The notes under the pieces are model-generated. The model was not told the origin of the DNA. It saw nothing but the letters and a program-made list of their open reading frames with translations, and ran no database searches. The position numbers were made by a program, and so were the translations under genes. Positions 1-8,067 of a stretch of 11,010 nucleotides of DNA are shown here, one piece after another (position 1 is the stretch's first letter; the number at the start of each line of letters is the position of its first letter). The stretch comes from DASSZN01 sp035702805 (GTDB lineage Bacteria > Chloroflexota > Chloroflexia > Thermomicrobiales > Thermomicrobiaceae): assembly GCA_035702805.1 (NCBI GenBank), contig DASSZN010000063.1, forward strand, positions 1 through 11,010, in the 5' to 3' direction.

Positions 1-1
1 C

Positions 2-892
2 ATCCCGCCCCAGGCAGGCGATCCCGGCGCCGTCGAGCGCTTCACCCGCGAGGTGGCGATTGCGCGGAGCATCACCCACCGCAACGTGGTGCGGGCACTC
101 AACAGCGGGACACACCGGGGCGCACCGTACCTGGTCATGGAGTGGGTGCCCGGACGCAGTCTCGCGGCCGAACTAGCCGAACGGGGGCCGCTCCCGGCCG
201 CCGAGGCGGTACCCCTGCTGCGCCAGATTCTGGCCGGGCTCGACGAGATCCACCGGCAGCGGGTGCTGGTGCTGGACCTCAAGCCGGCCAACGTCGTGAT
301 CGAGCGCCGCACCGGCATCCCGCGCCTGGTGGACTTCGGCGCGGCGGCGCGCCTCGGCGAGCCCTACCTCATCGACGGCGACCGCGTCGCCGGCACCCCG
401 CCGTACATGGCGCCCGAGCAGCATGCCGGAGCCGCCGTCGGCCCGCCGACGGACCTCTATGCGGCCGGCGTGATCTTGCACGAGATGCTGACTGGCCTGC
501 GCCCGGGCAGCGCGCTCGAGGTCTCGCCCGATCTCCAGCCGGCGGCGCTCGGCGATGTCGTCCGGCGCACGCTGGCCGCGAGCCCGGAGGAGCGCTACCG
601 CTCGGCCTGGGAGCTCACCCGGGCGGTCGACACGGCGATGGCGCGTTCGGCACCCGCGGTCACCACGCCGCGACGGGCTGCGCCGCGACCGGCTCCGGCG
701 GTCCGACGCCGGCAGTCCTCGGCGCTGCGCCTGGCGGCGGACGACTTCGAGCGGGCGCTGTCTGCCTTCGAGCAACTGACCGAGCGGTTCGAGCGCTTCA
801 CCTGGACCGTGGCCGGCTGGCGCGGCCTGCTCGTCGTCGCGCTGCTCGTCCTGCTGCTGGCCGGTCTCGTCGGCCACCTGTTCGCCCCGTAG
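2..892 (+). CDS. Ser/Thr protein kinase, C-terminal part (5' end outside window), tail-anchored
   Basis: Eukaryotic-type (Hanks) serine/threonine kinase; the frame is already open at base 2, so the glycine loop and ATP-binding lysine lie upstream of the window. Visible in order: the helix-C region (FTREVAIAR), the catalytic loop LDLKPAN (Asp codon 275-277, Asn 290-292), DFG (332-340) and GTPPYMAPEQ of the activation segment. The usual His-Arg before the catalytic Asp is Val-Leu, so this is a non-RD kinase, a type that in known cases does not depend on activation-loop phosphorylation. A basic, proline-rich linker (about 640-720) leads to one hydrophobic helix (about 815-880) followed by only a few residues. 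The kinase should therefore be cytoplasmic and membrane-anchored by its tail, with no extracellular sensor. Its substrate is unknown. It is convergent with the next gene, 30 bases away. Confidence 0.9.
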   Translation: MPPQAGDPGAVERFTREVAIARSITHRNVVRALNSGTHRGAPYLVMEWVPGRSLAAELAERGPLPAAEAVPLLRQILAGLDEIHRQRVLVLDLKPANVVIERRTGIPRLVDFGAAARLGEPYLIDGDRVAGTPPYMAPEQHAGAAVGPPTDLYAAGVILHEMLTGLRPGSALEVSPDLQPAALGDVVRRTLAASPEERYRSAWELTRAVDTAMARSAPAVTTPRRAAPRPAPAVRRRQSSALRLAADDFERALSAFEQLTERFERFTWTVAGWRGLLVVALLVLLLAGLVGHLFAP

Positions 893-922
893 CCGGAACG
901 TGGTCGCCATCCGGCCCCGCGG

Positions 923-1807
923 TTACGGCGCCAGCCGCACCTCGATCTTCCCCTGGCGGACGCGCGTCTCGAAGCACGGCTGGGGGAAGGTTGCCGGCCC
1001 GTTGATGATGTGCCCGTCGCTGAGGGCGAACCGCGACCCGTGCCAGGGACAGATCACGCTGCCGTCGGCCAACTCCCCCTCGTTGAGCGGTCCCCCGAGG
1101 TGGGTGCAGGTGTTGGCGATCGCGTAGAGCCGGTCGCCGGTGCGGTAGAGCAGGACCGGGGTCCCCTTGGCTTCGACCGCGGTCAGCTTGCCCTCCGGCA
1201 GGTCCACGTCGTCGATCACCGGCGTGAACTTCGTCGGCATGTCCTCGGTCGGGGCGTGGTCGACCCCCGAGTGGTCGGCGTAGACGAGGGTCCCGCCGAG
1301 GTAGGCCGCCGCGGTCGCGACGCTGTAGCCGAGGATGGAGGCAGCCTGGCCAGCTCCACGCGCGCCTGAGCGCCGAAGTCCGTACGACGTCGCGAAGAGG
1401 CCGACCGCGCTCAGGTTCATCAGGCCGTGGAGGAGGCCCTCTCGCCGCGGCCGGCCGACCAGGTACTGCCAGTCCGCCAGGCCGGTCAGCGCCGAGCCGA
1501 CCGCGCCGATCGTCCCGACCAGGATGGCGGTGTCGGCGCCGGCCTGGAATTCGGACCGGCCCGCCAGGGTGTCCATCGCGTCAAGGAGACAGGCGACGGT
1601 CCAGGCACCGGTCGGCACGTCGGTCAGCACCGGGTGGAGCGGGTGCCCCAGCCAGGTGCCGTTGAGGAAGTCCTTCGCCTTCAGGCCGGCCGGTCCCGCG
1701 GCGCTGAAGGCACGGCTCACCAGGTTCGCCAGGGTACTGTCGAGCGGTTTCGTCCACGGCTGGCGGCTGAAGAGTTCAACCGCGCGGTTCATGCTCTGGC
1801 TGACCAC
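923..1807 (-). CDS. DUF2231-type membrane domain fused to Rieske [2Fe-2S] domain
   Basis: A 294-residue two-part protein. The N-terminal half carries the LGHPLHPVLTDVPTG signature (residues 53-67) typical of DUF2231 membrane proteins and about four hydrophobic helices (roughly 66-80, 93-112, 127-143, 156-175). The C-terminal half (about 192-294) is a Rieske ferredoxin-like domain with both cluster motifs intact: C234-T-H236 and C253-P-W-H256-G. It probably carries electrons at the membrane; the redox partner is not in the window. The start is GTG at 1807 because AAGGAG (1814-1819) sits 6 nt upstream; an ATG at 1792 is the alternative. It stands alone, between a convergent kinase gene and a terminator-like hairpin, so it is probably monocistronic. 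Domain assignment is firm; physiological role is not. Confidence 0.88.
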   Translation of the reverse strand: MVSQSMNRAVELFSRQPWTKPLDSTLANLVSRAFSAAGPAGLKAKDFLNGTWLGHPLHPVLTDVPTGAWTVACLLDAMDTLAGRSEFQAGADTAILVGTIGAVGSALTGLADWQYLVGRPRREGLLHGLMNLSAVGLFATSYGLRRSGARGAGQAASILGYSVATAAAYLGGTLVYADHSGVDHAPTEDMPTKFTPVIDDVDLPEGKLTAVEAKGTPVLLYRTGDRLYAIANTCTHLGGPLNEGELADGSVICPWHGSRFALSDGHIINGPATFPQPCFETRVRQGKIEVRLAP

Positions 1808-1993
1808 TCCGCACTCCTTGCTCGGGCACTGCCCGGGTCACGCGACCACGGCCGCTCCCGCCGGCATGCGCGCCACGTTTCGACGGTCTGTCACCCGCCC
1901 ACTCCGCAAACGGCGGACCTCTGTCCCGTGGGAACGACGAAGCCGGCGGGTCGAACCCGCCGGCCTCCGTGCCCCGTTCGTGTGTGCCGCCGA
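1808..1993. other. intergenic region between Rieske and DUF35 genes
   Basis: Both flanking genes run on the minus strand. The part next to the DUF35 stop contains the inverted repeat listed separately; the rest holds the Rieske Shine-Dalgarno sequence (1814-1819). I could not identify a convincing -35/-10 pair for the Rieske gene. Confidence 0.5.
1942..1964 (-). terminator. GC-rich hairpin, probable terminator of the thiolase-DUF35 operon
   Basis: A perfect 10-bp inverted repeat (GCCGGCGGGT / ACCCGCCGGC) with a 3-nt loop begins 30 nt downstream of the DUF35 stop codon. On the minus strand it is followed by TTCGTCGTT, a weak U-rich tail. Being symmetric it could also act on the plus strand, but no plus-strand gene ends nearby. 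Assignment as an intrinsic terminator is inferred from position and stem strength. Confidence 0.6.
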
Positions 1994-2233
1994 CTATTCC
2001 GCTCGGTAGACCGCCCCGTGAGCGTCGTCGTGGTCGTAGACCACCGCGCCGCCGATGCGAAGCGAGTGGTCGTCGACGCCACCGACGCGCAGCAGTTCGC
2101 GGGTACCGTCCGCCGTCTCGACGACGGCCAGCCCGTAGGGCGCTTCGCCGGCGAACTCCGGTGTCGGTACGTAGATGACGGTGTAGGTCAACACCGTGCC
2201 GCCCGCGACGGCCCGCTCGCCCGTCTCGACCAT
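1994..2233 (-). CDS. DUF35 OB-fold protein lacking the zinc ribbon
   Basis: A small protein (79 residues) resembling the OB-fold half of DUF35 proteins: TYTVIYVPTPEFAGEAPYG is close to the family signature, followed by a strand-rich segment and a LRIGGAVV turn. DUF35 proteins pair with thiolase-fold enzymes; known examples are ChsH2 with the aldolase Ltp2 in steroid side-chain breakdown and the archaeal thiolase/HMG-CoA synthase complex. This copy has no N-terminal Cys4 zinc ribbon. The start overlaps the thiolase stop (TGATG, sharing one base), indicating translational coupling; GGGGAGG (2242-2248) lies 8 nt upstream. A GTG at 2236 (5-nt spacing) is an alternative start. It is presumably a partner subunit of the thiolase. 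Confidence 0.82.
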   Translation of the reverse strand: MVETGERAVAGGTVLTYTVIYVPTPEFAGEAPYGLAVVETADGTRELLRVGGVDDHSLRIGGAVVYDHDDAHGAVYRAE

Positions 2234-3393
2234 CACGCCGGCCTCCCCAGGATCGTCACCACGCAGGTCGCGCCCGACCCGCCGACGTTGTGCGTCAGCG
2301 CGATGTCCGCGCCGTCCACCTGGCGCTCGCCCGCCTCGCCGCGGAGCTGGAACGCCGCCTCGGCAAGCTGGCTCACGCCGGTCGCGCCCACCGGGTGACC
2401 CTTCGCCTTCAGTCCGCCGCTCGGGTTGACCGGAATGCGGCCGTCGCGCCCGGTCACACCCTCCCTCACCGCATCCCCGCCCTCGCCCGGCTCGAAGAAA
2501 CCCAGGTCCTCGGTCGCCACGATCTCGGCGATCGTGAAGCAGTCGTGGACCTCGGCCAGGTTGACGTCCGTCGGGCCCAGGCCGGCCATCCGGTAGGCCC
2601 GCTCGGCGGCGCGACGCGCCGCCGGCAACGTGGTCAGCTCCGCGTGCTTGTAGAGCGCCAGCGAGTCGGACGCCTGGCCGAAGCCGAGCACTCGAACACC
2701 CGGCCGGGCGAACCGCTCCGCAACGTCCGCCGCCACCACGACGACTGCGGCGGCCCCGTCGCTGATCGGCGAGCAGTCGTAGAGAGTCAGCGGGTCCGCG
2801 ACCATGGCGGACTTCGCGATGTCCTCCGGGCCAATTACCCGGTGGAACTGGGCGAAGGGGTTACCCATCGCGTTCCGGTGGTTCTTGATGGCGACGGCAT
2901 CGAGAATGTCACGCGTCTTGCCGTAGCGGTGCATGTAGGCGCGAGCGATCAGCGCGTAGGCGCCGGGGAAGGTGAGGCCGACCATGGTCTCGTTCTCCCA
3001 GTCCGCCGCCTCGGCGAGGATCGAGGTCGCCTCGGCGACGGGGGTCGCCGTCATCTTCTCCGCGCCGACCACGAGCACCGCGTCGTGGGCGCCCGCCGCG
3101 ATCGCGTAGATGGCGCTCAGGAACGCCGTCGAGCCGGACGCGCAGGCGTTCTCGGTGCGGGTGCTGGGCACATTCGCCAGGCCCAGCTCGTGGGCGATCA
3201 GGGGCGCGGCGTGCTCCTGGTGGATGAAGGTTCCGGGAGAGAAGGTCCCGAGAAAGAGCGCCTCGATCTCGTCCGGGCTGGCGCCGGCGTCGGCCATCGC
3301 CGCGCGGCCCGCCTGGGCCGCGAGGTCACGATAGGCCAGCTCCGACTTGCCGAACTTCGTCTCCGCGGCGCCCACGATCACGACGTCACGCAT
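2233..3393 (-). CDS. thiolase family protein (SCP2-type acetyl-CoA acetyltransferase-like)
   Basis: A 386-residue thiolase-fold enzyme, full length. The nucleophile motif NACASGS contains Cys84, HDCF occupies 283-286 where classical thiolases have NEAF, and GGLKAKGHPVGATG carries His333; the C-terminus ends in a GGSGAT loop. HDCF is typical of the SCP2/archaeal-like group rather than FadA or PhaA. The reaction is probably acyl-CoA condensation or cleavage, but some proteins of this group act as retro-aldolases with a DUF35 partner, so substrate and direction are open. The start ATG at 3391-3393 has AAGGA (3401-3405) 7 nt upstream. It is followed directly and with overlap by the DUF35 gene. 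No HMG-CoA synthase or other fatty acid or steroid gene is adjacent. Confidence 0.88.
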   Translation of the reverse strand: MRDVVIVGAAETKFGKSELAYRDLAAQAGRAAMADAGASPDEIEALFLGTFSPGTFIHQEHAAPLIAHELGLANVPSTRTENACASGSTAFLSAIYAIAAGAHDAVLVVGAEKMTATPVAEATSILAEAADWENETMVGLTFPGAYALIARAYMHRYGKTRDILDAVAIKNHRNAMGNPFAQFHRVIGPEDIAKSAMVADPLTLYDCSPISDGAAAVVVVAADVAERFARPGVRVLGFGQASDSLALYKHAELTTLPAARRAAERAYRMAGLGPTDVNLAEVHDCFTIAEIVATEDLGFFEPGEGGDAVREGVTGRDGRIPVNPSGGLKAKGHPVGATGVSQLAEAAFQLRGEAGERQVDGADIALTHNVGGSGATCVVTILGRPA

Positions 3394-3533
3394 GCAACAC
3401 TCCTTCGCTCACCGCCGCCGTCGGGACGCGAGCGCGGGGCACGCGGGGGCGGCTCGCGGCGGGCAGCGCGGCTCCACCAGCCGTCGCCCCGAGTATCGCA
3501 TACGCCGCCAGCCCGCCGGTCGCGCGGCCGGGC
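3394..3533. other. intergenic region between thiolase and MFS genes
   Basis: About 140 GC-rich bases upstream of the thiolase and downstream of the transporter, both on the minus strand. It holds the thiolase Shine-Dalgarno sequence. A short 5-bp GCCCG/CGGGC pairing (3511-3533) abuts the transporter stop but lacks a U tract. No clear promoter was recognised. Confidence 0.4.
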
Positions 3534-5012
3534 TCACTCGATGAACAGCGGCTCGTCGTGTACCGGCAGCGCGCGCGCTCCGCGCCGCTGCCGGATGGTG
3601 TCGGGGATCAGGAAGACCGGCGGGATCACCAGCAGCACCAGGAACGCCAGCCCGTGGAGGATGTTCTGCATGCCCAGCCCCTGGTTCTGGTAGTGCGCCA
3701 GGATCAGCACGATCGTCGCCGTGCCGAGCACGCCGCCGGTCGTCATGAACATGCCACGGAGCCCGGTGATCCGGGCGATCGCCTCCGGCATCAACTCGAG
3801 CGCGGCGTTCGTCGAGGCGGGTCCGGCGATCCCAACGCCGAGCCCGGTGATCGCCAGCAGTCCCGAGAGCATGGCCACGTCGCCAAAGTGAACCCCGAGC
3901 AGCGTGCCGCCGTGCCATCCCTGAGATACCAGGAAGAGGCCAATGGCGATGAGGACGATGCCCAGGATCATCGGCAGCCGGTAGCCAGTGCGGACCAGCA
4001 GGAACGAGCCGAGCACCGACAGGAGGATCATGGCCACGCCGCGCGGCGTCAGGATGAACCCGGCGTCCGTCGCGGACATGCCGTACTTGTCGATGGCGTA
4101 GAGGGGGATGAAGCTGAAGAAGCCGAAGACCAGCCCGCCGTAGAGGAAGGCGTAGAGGTTGGCGGCGAAGAACTCGCGCTGCTTCAACAGCCGCAGCTCG
4201 ATCATCGGCTCTCGCGTCCGGCTGACGTGCCAGACGAAGAAGACGAGCGCGGCGAGGCCGACGACGGTCCAGACGACGACCTGCCCGCTGAAGTTCACGT
4301 CGTTGCCCCAAACGGTCATCGCCACCATCAGGCCGACGATGCCGGAGGCAAACGACGCCGCGCCGACCAGGTCGATGCTGCGCGCGGTGTGAATCCGGCC
4401 GCCGCTCGGCAGGATGAAGATGCCGACGATCAGCAGCACCACCCCAATCGGCAGGTTCACCGAGAAGATCGCGCGCCAGCCGAAGTGGTCGATCACCCAG
4501 CCGCCGAGGTTCGGGCCAATGATGCCGCCGATCGGGAAGACGCTCCCGAACAGCCCGATGGCGGTGCCGCGCCGCTTCGGCCCGTAGACGTCGCTGACGA
4601 TGCCGGCCGCGGACGGCATGAACGCGCCGCCCCCGATCGCCTGCAGCACGCGGAAGAAGATCAGCAGGTAGACGTTCGGCGTGATGGCGCACAGGAACGA
4701 GCTGGCGGTGAAGAGCACGACCGAGCCGAGGAAGAGCGTCTTGCGGCCGAAGTCGTCGCTGAACTTGCCGGCCATCGGCATGATGATCGTCTGGGCCAGG
4801 CTGTAGCCGGTGATCACCCAGCCGATCCAGACCAGGTTGGTCTTGAGACCGGCCATCATGTTCGGAAGGCCGACGGCCACGATCGTGCCGTCGATGCTGG
4901 ACATCAACAGCGCCATCGCGACCACCACGAAGATCACGACCTGCTTCACCGTGAGCGGCTCGAGCGCTCCCGGGTCCTCGAGCACCCCCGTGCCCACCGA
5001 CGTCTGACCCAT
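3534..5012 (-). CDS. MFS transporter, DHA2 (EmrB/QacA) family, 14 TM
   Basis: A 492-residue inner-membrane major facilitator protein, in the size range of 14-helix DHA2 drug:H+ antiporters. Family motifs seen from the chosen start: Asp41 with DGTIVAVGLPNM in TM1 (motif D1), the loop 2-3 motif A GKFSDDFGRK (82-91), and the antiporter motif C GSVFPIGGIIGPNLGG (156-171) in TM5. It probably exports a hydrophobic or cationic compound by proton exchange; the substrate cannot be read from sequence. The start was taken as ATG 5010-5012, with GGGGGA (5021-5026) 8 nt upstream; the frame is open to ATGs at 5054 and 5063, but the added residues are basic and not conserved in type. No EmrA-like adaptor or TetR-type regulator is adjacent. 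Confidence 0.9.
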   Translation of the reverse strand: MGQTSVGTGVLEDPGALEPLTVKQVVIFVVVAMALLMSSIDGTIVAVGLPNMMAGLKTNLVWIGWVITGYSLAQTIIMPMAGKFSDDFGRKTLFLGSVVLFTASSFLCAITPNVYLLIFFRVLQAIGGGAFMPSAAGIVSDVYGPKRRGTAIGLFGSVFPIGGIIGPNLGGWVIDHFGWRAIFSVNLPIGVVLLIVGIFILPSGGRIHTARSIDLVGAASFASGIVGLMVAMTVWGNDVNFSGQVVVWTVVGLAALVFFVWHVSRTREPMIELRLLKQREFFAANLYAFLYGGLVFGFFSFIPLYAIDKYGMSATDAGFILTPRGVAMILLSVLGSFLLVRTGYRLPMILGIVLIAIGLFLVSQGWHGGTLLGVHFGDVAMLSGLLAITGLGVGIAGPASTNAALELMPEAIARITGLRGMFMTTGGVLGTATIVLILAHYQNQGLGMQNILHGLAFLVLLVIPPVFLIPDTIRQRRGARALPVHDEPLFIE

Positions 5013-5202
5013 CCCCCGCGTCCCCCGTCGCTCGGCTACCGCGGGACGAACCATCCCGGCCATCCGCCGCGCGGTCGACCGGGACGCCCCTCGGCTGGTG
5101 GATTGTCTAACTCAGCAATTGTACGTCTCCGCCAACCCCTGGCACCACCGCCGATCCGTGCCGCGGTGTGCCAGATCTGCGGGATCGCCGACCCGTCGTC
5201 GC
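5013..5202. other. intergenic region upstream of MFS gene
   Basis: Contains a locally AT-rich patch (about 5100-5124) standing out from the GC-rich background. On the minus strand it includes TACAAT (5118-5123), a good -10 hexamer about 105 nt ahead of the transporter start. No good -35 sits at 16-18 nt, so it is only a possible promoter. Confidence 0.35.
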
Positions 5203-5757
5203 TCAGCCGGCCCCGCCGGTGTAGAACCCGTGCCCCTCGACGCCCAGCGCGACGTTCAGGCGCGCCCGGTAGTTCTCGAACGCGCAGACGGCCGCCATCT
5301 CGGCGATCTCCCCCGGCGCGAAGCGCGCCACGAGCCGCGCGAAGAAGCCATCCTCGACCGCCGGCGGGGTCGCCGTCATCCGCTCGGCGAACTCCAGCCC
5401 GGCCCGGTCCCGCTCGTCCAGCTCGTCTCGCCCGCGCCAGTCGCCGCTCCGCACCGCGGCGATCGTCGCGCCGCTCACCCCCGCCGCGCTGCTCCCGGCA
5501 GCGTGCAGGTCCTGTCAGAGCGGACAGCCAACGACCGACGCCACCCGCAGGTTGAGGAGCGCGCTGAGACGCGGGCCGAGCATCCCCGACCGACCGAGCT
5601 CGCGACTGTGCGCCGAGGCACCCAGCGCCGCCCGCGGGGCGTGCGCCGACTGCCGCAGCGCGTTCAGAACCGTCCCGTAGTGACGCCGCTGCGCCGCGGC
5701 CATGTCGACGAGTTCCGGCGGCATCTCCTCGTCCGGTACGTCCGGCAGGCGTCCCAT
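5203..5757 (-). CDS. AhpD/carboxymuconolactone decarboxylase-family protein with in-frame TGA, probable selenoprotein (CxxU)
   Basis: Reading ATG 5755-5757 through one TGA (5515-5517) gives 184 residues. Residues 1-80 end in LRVASVVGCPL; after TGA the same frame continues QDLHAAGSSAAGVS and runs to TGA at 5203-5205. The family motif is C-x2-C-x3-H. Here it is Cys78-Pro-Leu-TGA81-Gln-Asp-Leu-His85, so TGA replaces precisely the second cysteine, the nucleophile in mycobacterial AhpD. With selenocysteine the protein would be a thiol/selenol peroxidase or disulfide oxidoreductase, presumably cytoplasmic. Ribosome site GAGGGGGA (5763-5770) lies 5 nt before ATG; TACAAT (5792-5797) is a likely -10. 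Both halves look intact, against long-standing decay. One oddity is Ala66, where many relatives have Glu 12 residues before the first Cys. The alternative is a recent nonsense mutation; the neighbouring hairpin favours recoding. A Sec machinery elsewhere in the genome is required and not visible here. Confidence 0.78.
5487..5503 (-). promoter_or_regulatory. candidate bacterial SECIS hairpin
   Basis: On the minus strand, CGCTGC (5498-5503) pairs with GCAGCG (5487-5492), closing a 5-nt loop CGGGA (5493-5497). The loop begins 18 nt after the TGA at 5515-5517. The published bacterial SECIS model asks for a short apical loop with a G in its first two positions, about 16-37 nt from UGA; this hairpin meets that. 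In a GC-rich genome a 6-bp stem can arise by chance, so this is supporting rather than decisive evidence. Confidence 0.55.
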
Positions 5758-5871
5758 CGGTGTCCCCCTCTCGCGCTCGACCGAAAGGCGCATTGTATAC
5801 CGGGGCGCCTCGCCAGCCCTCCTCCGGCATGCGAAGATGCGCCGCGTACGAGGGCAGACGAGGGAGGAACC
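5758..5871. promoter_or_regulatory. divergent intergenic region (AhpD-like gene / hydrolase operon)
   Basis: 114 bases between divergent starts. For the minus-strand AhpD-like gene, TACAAT (5792-5797) is a good -10 about 35 nt before its ATG; the -35 region is poor. For the plus-strand operon only the ribosome binding site GGGAGGA (5862-5868) is clear; its promoter was not recognised. The GTATAC around 5795-5800 is palindromic and could serve either direction. Confidence 0.4.
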
Positions 5872-6900
5872 ATGAGCGGCAGGCCCGACGACGAGCTGCG
5901 CAACAGCGACGCCTACTACCACGTGGTGCTGGAGCGAATCCCGCCGCGCGCCGAGCCGGCCTTCGAGTCGGGCGCCATGCAGGAGCGCGTCTGGGGGCGA
6001 CGCTGGGGGGTCCACGACGACGTCGGCCGGCTGCGTCTCGTCGTCGTCCACTCCCCCGGCGCCGAAATGGAGGTCATCGACGACGGCAAGTACGACCCGC
6101 AGATCGCCGCGCTCATCGACGACGACGAGCAGTGGTACTGGCGGGACCGCGTCGGACCGGACCTGGGACGCCTGCGCCGGCAGCACGCCGCGCTGGTCGC
6201 CGCGCTCCAGGAGGAGGACATCGAGGTCGTGACTCTCAACTGCCCGCCCGGCGACCCGAAGGCCGTCTTCACGCGCGACCAGGCGATCGCGGTCAAGGGC
6301 GGTGCGGTGGTGTGCCGCATGGGGCCGGTCGGCCGCGAGCCGGGCTACGGCCGGCGCGGCGAGGAGGCCCACGTCACGCGTCTCGTCGCCGGGCTCGGCA
6401 TGCCGATCCTCCATACCATCCACGGCGCCGGCCTGCTCGAGGGCGGCTCCTTCTGCTTCCTCAACGGCGAGACGGCCGCGATCGGCATGTCGTACCGGCA
6501 GAACGAAGCGGGCGCGCGACAGATGGAGGCGGTGCTGGCCGAGCAGGGCGTACGGCTGATCCGCGTCCCGCTCACCGGCCACTCCCTGCACCTCGACGGC
6601 TGCATCGTCATGGTGGACCACGACAAGGCCATCGTGAACGTGACCCGCCTCCCCTACTGGTTCCTCGACACGCTGAAGACGCTCGACATCCGCCCCATCT
6701 ACGTCTGGCCCACCGAGCTCAAGGCGGTCAACTGCCTGGCCGTGCGGCCGGGACGCGTCATCATCGCGGCCGACTGCCCGCGCACCGTCGAGCGCCTCAA
6801 CGAGGCCGGCGTTGAGACGGTGGAGATTCCCTACGATGAGGTCCACAAGAACGGCGGCGGGATCCACTGCTCGACGCTGCCGCTCGTCCGCGACGCCTGA
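5872..6900 (+). CDS. guanidine-modifying enzyme superfamily hydrolase (amidinotransferase/DDAH-like)
   Basis: A 342-residue cytoplasmic enzyme of the pentein fold group that includes dimethylarginine dimethylaminohydrolase, arginine deiminase and arginine:glycine amidinotransferase. The catalytic set is complete: FTRD with Asp136, EGGSF with Glu190, GHSLHLDG with His240 and Asp242, and GGGIHCSTLPL with nucleophile Cys333 ten residues from the end, the usual place. It should attack the guanidinium carbon of an arginine-like substrate through a Cys-linked amidino intermediate; which substrate (methylarginine, arginine, agmatine-like) cannot be decided. It is longer than typical DDAH (about 250-285), closer to bacterial amidinotransferase-like proteins. 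ATG at 5872 is chosen for the SD GGGAGGA just upstream; the open frame before it crosses the divergent gene and is not coding. The next gene starts 36 nt after its stop. Confidence 0.87.
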   Translation: MSGRPDDELRNSDAYYHVVLERIPPRAEPAFESGAMQERVWGRRWGVHDDVGRLRLVVVHSPGAEMEVIDDGKYDPQIAALIDDDEQWYWRDRVGPDLGRLRRQHAALVAALQEEDIEVVTLNCPPGDPKAVFTRDQAIAVKGGAVVCRMGPVGREPGYGRRGEEAHVTRLVAGLGMPILHTIHGAGLLEGGSFCFLNGETAAIGMSYRQNEAGARQMEAVLAEQGVRLIRVPLTGHSLHLDGCIVMVDHDKAIVNVTRLPYWFLDTLKTLDIRPIYVWPTELKAVNCLAVRPGRVIIAADCPRTVERLNEAGVETVEIPYDEVHKNGGGIHCSTLPLVRDA

Positions 6901-6936
6901 GCCGCGCTCGCCGAGATCCACCGGAAAGGAGCCTCC

Positions 6937-8064
<1,128 letters not shown>

Positions 8065-8067
8065 CTC

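Noticed and set aside
3511..3533. Hairpin directly after the transporter stop as a terminator
   Set aside because: Only 5 bp with a 13-nt loop and no U tract; expected by chance at this GC content.
2290..3693. Long plus-strand open frames antisense to the thiolase and transporter genes
   Set aside because: Composition reflects the complement of well-supported genes; no recognisable domain or ribosome binding site.
5203..5205. Second TGA of the AhpD-like frame as another recoding site
   Set aside because: It falls at the normal family C-terminus, and the sequence beyond it shows no family similarity.
5203..5517. AhpD-like gene as a simple pseudogene with a nonsense mutation
   Set aside because: Not excluded, but disfavoured: a single TGA exactly at the nucleophile position, both halves intact, expression signals present and a SECIS-like hairpin in the right place.
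5098..5871. Long plus-strand open frame upstream of the guanidine-modifying hydrolase
   Set aside because: It is antisense to the AhpD-like gene, has arginine/proline-rich low-complexity translation and no family motifs; the real start is 5872.
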